Origin: Drosophila miranda
Taxonomy: Eukaryota; Arthropoda; Insecta; Diptera; Drosophilidae
Reading direction: 5' to 3'
Assembly (NCBI RefSeq): GCF_003369915.1
Contig: NW_022881603.1
Span: forward strand, 32,485,522-32,549,521
Length of the DNA stretch: 64,000 nucleotides
Shown: one piece after another, positions 56,049 to 64,000 of the stretch
Position numbering within the stretch: position 1 is the first letter of the stretch
Layout of the letters: each line of letters opens with the position of its first letter
The notes under the pieces: model-generated
The model's database searches: none
The model's input: only the letters and a program-made list of their open reading frames with translations
Told to the model about the DNA's origin: nothing
Program-made: the position numbers and the translations under genes

Positions 56049-56606
56049 GACAGGGCCACCGATGGGTACAATGGACAGAGCTCCCAGACGTAGTCGGGTG
56101 GAGTTCGTACGCATTGGATGGCCGCAACCAGTGTTTTGTTCTTGTCATAATGTTCCTTTAAATGCAGTCCAGCATGTCATTCATTTTCCAGTCTAGGTGT
56201 CTTGCCCTGCACCCGGGTCCAGGTCCTAAGGCAGAAGCAGGAGCTGAATGAATACCATACCTTAATATGTTTTTAGTCGTAAGTTAAGTGTGGAACGTGC
56301 GCAAAACGTGTAGCCGCAAAATCCCAAAAGTGGAACGATTCTCGGGAAAGATCAGAACAAGTTCAGGAATACATTATACAATTTCAAAATTTTGTACAGC
56401 AGCAGAAATAATTCAATATTTATGCCTATGTGCAGAAACTATGTTTGTAAATACACATATGTACATATGTATGTAAGTATACATATATGCATTGATACCT
56501 AGATAATTTGTTATAGATCCTATGGACCGTAAATAAAAGTACAGTCCCATAATTAGTGTTGGTCAATATGCATGTATATGTATATGCACTCACAAGGAGA
56601 TCAGAA

Positions 56607-58345
56607 TCAGGCCAGGCCAACGAGTATATAAAAGACTAGGGGCAGCACCAGATTGTCCACTTGGTCGGTAAACGCCTCCACCATGGCTGAGTTGATGGCT
56701 GCGAAAATGGTTGCAAACCACTTGGCCTGTGTCATAGCCAGCAGACCGGTCGCCTCCAGCAACCAGACGGACAGAAGGATGGACATCACGAAGGCGATAG
56801 TGCCTTCCAGGGAACGGGAGGAATCTGCAAGAGTTGAAAACGTTGTATTAGTCAGCAGTTCAATGGGAGTGTTCTCCTGTCACTACTCACTTCCCCACAT
56901 GTTGCGTCCCATCTTGGAGCCCACCACACTGGCCGCGGTGTCGCCCACGCCCACTGCCAGGATGCCCGAGAGAAGGATCAAAGTATCTTTTCCGGAGCAG
57001 GGGCAAGGAGTCAGCCATAGGGGCATGGAGCATCCAATAAGCAGGCAGAACGGGGTCAGCGCCAGACCCCCAGCGTCCTTTTCATCCCGGAACGAGTGGA
57101 AAGCGTCGGTCAGCCTGTCCGAAAATGGAGGAATCTCTAGCAGTCGCATCAGCTCCAGGACCACAAATGCCGCCAGCGCTATGCCCGTGGCTAAGTACAG
57201 TAGAGTGCACTGAAAGAGCACTCCTGGAACGAAGACAAGCACTATCAACAGGTGGAATATCTTACGGATTCGGGTGTTGGCTTGAACGGTGTGCCGCAGT
57301 TGCCAGGTGATGGTGGCGCCGGTCAATAGAACGAGCACCAGGTAGAAGCCTATAATTTGCAGTCGCTTAGGGTTCCTGAAGATGAACTGGAGCAGAGCCA
57401 CAATAGGCAGAGGACTGGTGACGGGGGCACAGGTGACTGCCACTACGAGGAGGCCCAGCAACAGGTAGAAAGGAATAGGCCCACGCAGTCGTGGAACTGC
57501 GGTCACCAGCACGCAGAGAATGAGCAGCCACATCAAAGCATTCTGTGAAAGAGTGGGCTCTGATTCTGATTAGACATGATTAGATGTGGATGAATGATCA
57601 CCTAAACCCACCAGCATTATAAGATTAAGTCGGTCAAAATCACTAAAGGTCTTGGCATCCGCGTCCGCGGAGCACAGTTCGTAGAGCCGGTAAGTGGCGC
57701 TTATCACGAACAGCATAAGACCTTGGAATAGAATGGAGGCCTCGCCGTAGGTGAAGCACCGTGAGAAGCCACGCATCATGCAGATGTAAAAGTGCTGGTA
57801 GCCAGCTATCATCAGGAACCCCGCGAACACAGCAAACAACCGGAAGTGCCCAGGCAGAGGCCGAAACCAAGTGCGGTGAATGTTCCCGGCAGTAGGCTGA
57901 TGATGCATTTGGCCAGTATGCTCGTGTCCGCAAAGAAGTACACGAAGAAGCAGAGTGTCTCCACGCACATGCCAGCGGCTGTCACCGTCAACATCAGATG
58001 GAGATGGACCTGCTCCTTGCAGGTCGGAGCGTTTAGAAAGCGCGAGGCCAAGGCCAGCGGCATCAGAAAGCACATCCAACCGCCACTCGACGCCCAGGGC
58101 CTGTTCGTCCAGTGGATTGGTGATAAGATAAGATTAAGTAGAGCGTCATTAACACTCAACTGGGAACTTTGCACTTTGACTCACCTGGGCAGCATGACAT
58201 TGTCTCGCTTGGCGGTGGTGGAGTCGTGGACCCTGCTGCTGTGGTGTCTATCCAAATGCTCGTAATCGCTGGAATTGCTCTCCGTTGTGGCGCCGGAGGA
58301 CAGGTCCGATTCGGAATGTTCTGTTTCGCTGATTGAGCGTCGCAT
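56607..58345 (-). pseudogene. Dolk: Dolichol kinase copy, arm 2 (same frameshift)
   Basis: The mirror of 44016-45754. Minus-strand exons are 58185-58345, 57612-58100, 56891-57542 and 56607-56824, with the same exon lengths (161, 489, 652 and 218). The missing base in exon 2 is also present here (around 57845), so the gene was already dead, or this base was homogenised, when the palindrome arose. One visible amino-acid difference in exon 3 is DAGG for DAGV. The conserved GDTAASVVGSKMG and SLEGTIAFVMS are kept. Confidence 0.88.
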
Positions 58346-58444
58346 TGTCGCTTGTTTTATTTGTTTCTCAGCTTAAAGCATACTTCTAAGTGCCAAATGT
58401 TTGTTTTTTCTTGGACGCCCATCGGCCCGCGGATATATGGCCTG

Positions 58445-60390
58445 ACCCTCAGAAATATACCAAAATATACCGCATTTTCAAAATATACAGTAAATATACT
58501 GACGAACTCAAGCTCTATAATCCATATTCCTCGTTTTTGATATTCCGTGGAATATTAATAGCTATCTATATCTCTCAGCCCTACCCACATAATTTTATAC
58601 GATTTATGAATCAATTTTTTACTAACTGGCTTACTCTAAATACTTGCTTTTGCAGCAGAGACTAAATTTTTGCCTGGGATGACAAACATTTTCTCAATTC
58701 TATAATATCCTTTCCTAGGGTATGCATTGTTGCTTGCATTTTTCCGCAACATGGAACGCGATTATTGCTTTCCGTCAATGAAAATTATGGCAGGAAACGG
58801 CTGCGACAGAATGTCAGGATGCGTCGTGTTAATATTCCCCAATAATTGGTAATATTCACCCTAAGTCGATGTCCAAATATAGTAATTTAAGAACATAATT
58901 TAAAAGTATGGAATGGGACTCATTGTTGTCAACCGGTTATTACCGATTCAAATAAATACTGAAATATACGGTATTATTTTCAAAATATACCGACGTATTT
59001 TTGATATTCTGGCGAATATTACTAGCTAAATAGAACCCTCAGGCCTGCCCACATAATTTTATCCGACTAATGAATCAGATTTCTACTCGACTGGTTTATT
59101 TTAAATACTTGCTTTTATTTGATTTTTCCCAAATATCAAACAAATAAAACGTAAGAGATTATCTATATAATGTGTTTGTACAAAAATTGTGTGTACACAC
59201 TTGCAACCATGGTCGATCTATCGGCCTAGCCCGCCAGATTCGAATCTATCCTTCTTCTTTCTAATCTGTGCGCCCAAAAGTACGCTGACCGCAATTGCCA
59301 AAACTATGCATCGTGGGATAGCCGCTCTATATAACGAATGACCCTTTTATATCTTTATTATCATATTGCTGATTTTGCATTGCTTTATATGAATATAAAA
59401 CTTGATCAAAATGGAAAGACATGATGCGAGATGTGGATGCGATGCGAAGTAAAGCAACTAAAATTTTGTTGTAATGATTAGCTCAGTACGATGAGAAGGT
59501 GGGTCGGCGGAACGTGTATATACGTTTCACAAGAAAAGTCACACGTGCAAAAAGATTGACACACAACTCTATTTAACTTTTGACAGATGTCAGAAACTAT
59601 CCCAAATAAGACACCTGCGTTCGTGGAAAAAGCTATCACCACTAGGTGAAAAAAGGTTATTGTGCTAAAACAGCTCCAAAATGAAAACTACGAAGTGCAC
59701 GATATCTACAACCTGGGAATGGGTAGAAAGTACGGTCAATATTCCATTCTATTTTTTCCAGACCGTTTTCCACCGTCTACTTCGTCAGTTCGCCCTCGTC
59801 TGTACCGTCAGCTAGTGTTGGCTCGGTGCAGATTATAAATGTTTATAGAATTTTAATAAAAAAATGGAATATTTTGTTGAATAAAATAAAGATAAAAAAG
59901 AAATAGCAAGAGAGAAATAAGAAGCAAAGGAGGCGAAGGAGAATTGATTCAATAAAAAAAAAGGTACAGAGGAAGCTCACCAGACCACCGACTGTTTCGT
60001 CTACAATCCGGCCTGTTGCCTCGACGCCTATCCGGCTTCTGAATGCTGCGATGCCGAAATTAATAAATGCAGTGGCTGATTTACTATGGATATAACAAGG
60101 TCGAAATAATTATAGTCATAAAATCAAAATCAAAATCAACAGAAATAAAATGTAAAAACATTTTGTTTAGCTTTATAACATTGTTATTTAAAAAAAAAGC
60201 GCCGATAAGTTGCGCTTATCGCACAAAAATCCCGATATTTTTTCGCAAGCCTGGAGGGATTTTTCATCGCAACACTGTCCATTTCATTACGTTTTATTTC
60301 TGACCTTCTTTGCTCAAACCTTATTTTAGGCACAATAAAATTAAATTAAGCATTTAAAGCTAGCTAATCTTCTAGAAAATTGATTCATCT
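58445..60390 (-). repeat. Inverted partial unit (mirror of 41971-43916)
   Basis: The Dolk-upstream region in arm 2, running from the promoter motif cluster (58445-58503) to the LTR target duplication ATCT. It includes the split frame on the plus strand (59587-59838). Near 59128-59138 it differs from other copies (CCCAAATATCAAAC). Confidence 0.9.
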
Positions 60391-61537
60391 TGTTATGATC
60401 CGCCTCTTTGCCACCCTGGCCTATCGTTCCCAGCTAGCTCACGGGGAAGTCAGGGGTGCTTCCGACCCGATAAGCCAGGGGACGGATTGAACAAAACAAA
60501 AAACAAAAAAAAAACATACAAAAAAAACAAATCTAATTTATAGGACAGACTTGTTTTTCGTTGGCACTTTCGTCAGCGGGGATAGTTGGTTTCGTTATCC
60601 CTAGCAGGGTCCCACCCTTCCTTGAGCGCCACCTTTTGAATCCGCTCCCTTTTCATATTCAGGGTCCCGCTCTTCTTCTCGCTCTCGTCCCACCCAACTA
60701 CCGTTTTCTATTCACTCATGATTCTTTTCAAATTTTCATTTTTATATCCATTATATTTTCTTATTTAACTTGAACATTATTAATTAATAATCTAGGTTTA
60801 TATAAAGGAAACAAATACTAACACAAAAATACTAACAACAAAATAAACCCTATTTCGGCCGAATTGGCAGCCCCCTTTGATAGAAGTTGTTGCTTCCTGA
60901 TGCTTGCTGATGTTTACGTTTGATCGTGGTGTTTTTTTATATGATCGTGATATATTGTTTAATTGTGGGTCGGACGGGTGTAGATGTGCGAAATGTGGTG
61001 ATGTTATGTGATGTGTTATGAATGAGGGTATACATGCGTGGGTTGTGTGTGATGTGGGTGGATGAAGGTGGGTGTGTGTGAATCGTGTGTGTGTATTTCT
61101 GCTTTGATGTCCGGATTCTTTCCCCGGGGGGGGGGGCTGGGGTGTGGGGACAGAAACGTGTCTCCAGTCGGTGCTCCGCTGACGGTTCCTTGGTGCCGGT
61201 GCTCCGCTGACGGTTCTCGCATCAGTTTTCCGGCCTGGCCAGTACCGGGATGCTGCTGCCGATGTCCGCCGCTTCTGCTGATGTTGATGCCTGCCGCTGA
61301 TGTCTTGGTGGGATCGTCGTCTCAACGATCACCGATTTTGTTTCCTTTTTTTCTTTCAGGGCACGTGCGGCCTCCACTATTCTCCACCGGAAACTCTTCC
61401 CTTTTCTTCCTCCTCGCCCCGTTTCCTTTTCTCCTTCGCAACTCTGCCACTGCTTCCCAGGATCCACTATAGATGCCGCTGTCTCTTTCTTCTCCAGCCC
61501 TGATACCTATCGGCTCTGTCCAAAACCGCCCATAACA
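60391..61537 (-). repeat. 3' LTR of arm 2 Osvaldo-like element
   Basis: 1,147 bases from TGTTATGATCCG to CCCATAACA on the plus strand, the reverse complement of 40826-41970 with small differences in the G tract near 61127. Confidence 0.9.
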
Positions 61538-61601
61538 CCACACTACCGTTTCCAGGATTACTCCGCCGAAACGGGAGTGCCAAGCAGGCGGGCTTTTTCA
61601 A

Positions 61602-62654
61602 TTAAGGGGCCCCAAACGTAGGCCATCGCCCACACCCTGAGATTGAGAGTCTCTGGTTCCATCGACTGAGATAGCCGGGCCACTGCTTCAGATCCTTTGC
61701 GTGAAACACCCCAATACGTGAGCCTTGCAACTTCTCCAGCTCGTACTCTGTCCGACGAACTTGAAACTGCTGCTGGAGCCCATTTCTCAGATTCGGCCAG
61801 TCCGGCATTCCTACCGTCCGAACATGCATCCAGTACCAATCCCTTGCGTGGCCACTGACCAATGTGTGAAAGGCTTTCAACACCTCCGCCCACGGTACCT
61901 GGTACGACGTCTGTAGATGCTCCACCCGGAATATGAATTCCGCCACGGGCATCCCCTTTGGATCGCCGTCGAAGCTAAGTCCCCATCTTCGTATCTGCAC
62001 TTGCTCCTGCCTAGCCTCTCCGAAACTCGGTCGATTCCTGTTAGGGTTTGCTCCTGCGCCCATCCCGTTGAACAGCCACTCCTCCACGGGTCTCTGATCG
62101 GCTTGGGTCCTCTGATCGGCCTCCAATGTTCGGTTGTCCACGAACAAGTGCGTTGGATGTGCTTGCTGGTTCGCGGGGGCTTCCTGTTGACCTCCTTCCA
62201 GACTGGTTGCATTTGGTCCCCGATTCCTTCCATTCGCATCACTCGCCGTTCGCTCCGCTTTTAACGAACCCACCACAGCGTTGATCTCTCGCATGAACTC
62301 TAGCATGTCTGCTTGAATTGACGATCTCAGCGCTTCCATTTGCTGCCCGAGCGACGCTCGGTAGGTCTCCTGTGCTTGGGCTAAGGCTGCGTTCACGGCT
62401 GAGCTTAACTCGGACGGTAACACCAGGTCCTTACGGGTTCGCTGTTGACCTCCTACCGCTCCGGCCTCTGGGTCCTCCTGGTACAACCCCGCATGTACGT
62501 TTTCCGCCACTTGCGACGGCTCTTCCGGCCTACTGCCGGCTTTACCGTCCTGGGACCGAGTCGTCGGCATGTTGTACGGCTGGTACCTGCGCTGTGCCTC
62601 TGGGCTACGCCTTGTCTTTCCCGACCCTTTAAAAATCTCCGGGTCACTCATCAA
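61602..62654 (-). CDS. Gag-like ORF of arm 2 Osvaldo-like element
   Basis: A 350-codon open frame from MMSDPEIFKGSGKTRRSPEA. It keeps the base lost in arm 1, so the N-terminal part (QEDPEAGAVGGQQRTRKDLV) joins the Gag core in one frame. The core shows RRWGLSFDGDPKGMPVAEFI, LVSGHARDWYWMHV and RTEYELEKLQG. As in arm 1, the C-terminus shifts near LKQWPGYLS, and a better continuation lies in another frame, so it is still probably truncated. No nucleocapsid knuckle or enzyme domain follows. Gag proteins assemble the particle around the element RNA; whether this one does is unknown. Confidence 0.65.
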   Translation of the reverse strand: MMSDPEIFKGSGKTRRSPEAQRRYQPYNMPTTRSQDGKAGSRPEEPSQVAENVHAGLYQEDPEAGAVGGQQRTRKDLVLPSELSSAVNAALAQAQETYRASLGQQMEALRSSIQADMLEFMREINAVVGSLKAERTASDANGRNRGPNATSLEGGQQEAPANQQAHPTHLFVDNRTLEADQRTQADQRPVEEWLFNGMGAGANPNRNRPSFGEARQEQVQIRRWGLSFDGDPKGMPVAEFIFRVEHLQTSYQVPWAEVLKAFHTLVSGHARDWYWMHVRTVGMPDWPNLRNGLQQQFQVRRTEYELEKLQGSRIGVFHAKDLKQWPGYLSRWNQRLSISGCGRWPTFGAP

Positions 62655-63740
62655 CCAATTTTCCTAACGTACTCCTTTCCTTCGTCTATTCCCTATCTAC
62701 TTAACTATCTTGGTGATAAATAAATTTGATTGTTTATTATCTGACTACCCTACTCCACTAAACACCTAGTTCCTGGCTAATTAATCCTCAATACCTTCAA
62801 TCGAAACGAGAAAACAAATAAATAAATAGTGCAATAAATAAATAAGCGAATAATTAATTCCATGTTTAGATAACCAAATAAATAAATCTAAATACATACA
62901 TCGGTTAATTTAAATCAATAAATTGATAAATCTAAATATCCAAACTGATTCAATCAAATAAATAAACACCTACATCTACAATTAATCGCCTAATTAAATG
63001 CCACACTAAATAACTAAATTCTTCCTCTCCCAAACAAAAACTCTTTTTCCGATGACTTGCCTAATGCCTACTTCTAAAATTGCTTCCAAACAATGCTAGC
63101 GAGGATCGTCAGTCCTCAAAAAAAAAAATGATTTCCCTTTGGGTTTTCTTGCTTCGGCTTTCCAATAGTAAATCACTAACAAAAAAACATATAATTCCCA
63201 AACTGCTTCAGACAAAAATTCACCTTTAATTTGTTTGGTGGGACGAGAGACAACTGCATTAATTGTTTTGCAGGTGAGCGGACCCCCTTCTTTTCCCCTT
63301 GCTATTTACCTTCGCTTACTTTTTCTGAGTGCCAACTCCCTTTGCTGTTTCCTCCCTCAGATCACCGTGGATCCCCCAGAATCGGACAACGACGTTAATG
63401 CCTCTGGACATAACCCGGACCACGACTCGACAGATCCTCCGGCACCTCTTCCTCTTTTCAGATCCAGACAGCGAGCTCCACGAGTCGGACAACGAGGCTA
63501 CTACCACCTGGTAATACCTGGACCACAACTCGGGACACACTCTTCCTTTCCTTCTACCTCCGATACATAACTACCATGTCCCTTTTCCTCTCTTCTACTC
63601 CTCTCAGCGGCTACGACGGCTAGGATTTATTCCCGGCTCGCGGACCGGCTGAGTTTCGTTCTACCAGGGTTCCATTTTACACCGGGTCTTTAAGACTCGC
63701 GTTTAAAATCGATCCCTTCTATTACAATTTGGGCGCCATT

Positions 63741-64000
63741 TGTTATGATCCGCCTCTTTGCCACCCTGGCCTATCGTTCCCAGCTAGCTCACGGGGAAGT
63801 CAGGGGTGCTTCCGACCCGATAAGCCAGGGTACGGATTGAACAAAACAAAAAACAAAAAAAAAACATACAAAAAAAACAAATCTAATTTATAGGACAGAC
63901 TTGTTTTTCGTTGGCACTTTCGTCAGCGGGGATAGTTGGTTTCGTTATCCCTAGCAGGGTCCCACCCTTCCTTGAGCGCCACCTTTTGAATCCGCTCCCT
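63741..64000 (-). repeat. 5' LTR of arm 2 element, cut by window end
   Basis: Starts TGTTATGATCCGCC just after the primer site and matches 38365-38624 inverted. The rest lies beyond the window. Confidence 0.85.

Larger units (their letters stand above)
54470..64000 (-). repeat. Palindrome arm 2 (cut by window end)
   Basis: The inverted counterpart of 38365-47947: DINE-1, Cdk4 (+), Dolk (-), partial unit, then the Osvaldo-like element (-). Gene order and the AGAT target site (ATCT at 60387-60390) are the same as in arm 1. Differences are scattered substitutions, the GTCY tract length and single-base indels. Confidence 0.93.
60391..64000 (-). mobile_element. Osvaldo-like LTR element, arm 2 (partial in window)
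   Basis: The inverted copy of the 34052-41970 element: 3' LTR, gag-like ORF, leader, primer site (rc GGGCGCCA at 63731-63738) and the first 260 bases of the 5' LTR. It has the same structure without pol. The window ends before the place where the BEL element sits in arm 1. Confidence 0.88.

Overview
This is a eukaryotic window. It looks like repeat-rich Drosophila DNA, most likely from the obscura group. It holds pieces of three recognisable fly genes: zipper (zip, non-muscle myosin II heavy chain), dolichol kinase (Dolk, CG8311 in D. melanogaster) and Cdk4. It also holds DINE-1/mini-me elements with their GTCY microsatellite, R1-clade and LOA-like LINEs, a BEL/Pao element and an Osvaldo-like LTR element. 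As far as I recall, zip, Dolk and Cdk4 all lie on 2R (Muller C) in D. melanogaster. Muller C is the arm that became the neo-sex chromosome of D. miranda. Broken genes, tandem amplification, nested transposons and a large palindrome together suggest a degenerating neo-Y or other heterochromatic sequence. The species and chromosome are inference.

Layout. (1) 1-42104 is a tandem array of four units whose element-free length is about 4.8-5.4 kb. Each unit joins the region upstream of Dolk (about 1.8 kb, with promoter-type GTATATTT motifs), a short AT-rich segment with 36-bp repeats, and the 5' end of zip in minus orientation with its first coding exon of 44 codons. Units 1 and 3 share one set of indels and units 2 and 4 another, so the array is a duplicated dimer. 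LINEs interrupt units 1, 3 and 4. Unit 4 also carries an Osvaldo-like LTR element whose 5' LTR contains a BEL/Pao element. (2) 42105-43916 is a partial fifth unit that runs straight into Dolk. (3) 43917-47250 holds a frameshifted Dolk (+) and a 5'-truncated Cdk4 (-), converging at their 3' ends. (4) A DINE-1 copy (47251-47935) marks the inner end of arm 1 of a palindrome. (5) 47948-54469, the palindrome spacer, contains the zip body from within the motor domain to the stop: six exons, 1,753 codons, still open. (6) 54470-64000 is the inverted second arm: DINE-1, Cdk4, Dolk, the partial unit and the same LTR element, cut by the window end.

How it fits together. No host gene is complete. zip is split into an N-terminal exon amplified four times on the minus strand and a body on the plus strand that lacks the P-loop. 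Dolk has the same frameshift in both arms, and Cdk4 lacks its ATP-binding N-terminus. The only apparently intact coding unit is the R1-clade LINE in unit 4, whose two ORFs are coupled by a TAATG stop-start overlap. The LTR element and its AGAT target duplication are shared by both arms, so that insertion came before the inverted duplication. The near-identical arms could give rise to hairpin RNA; this is a hypothesis only.
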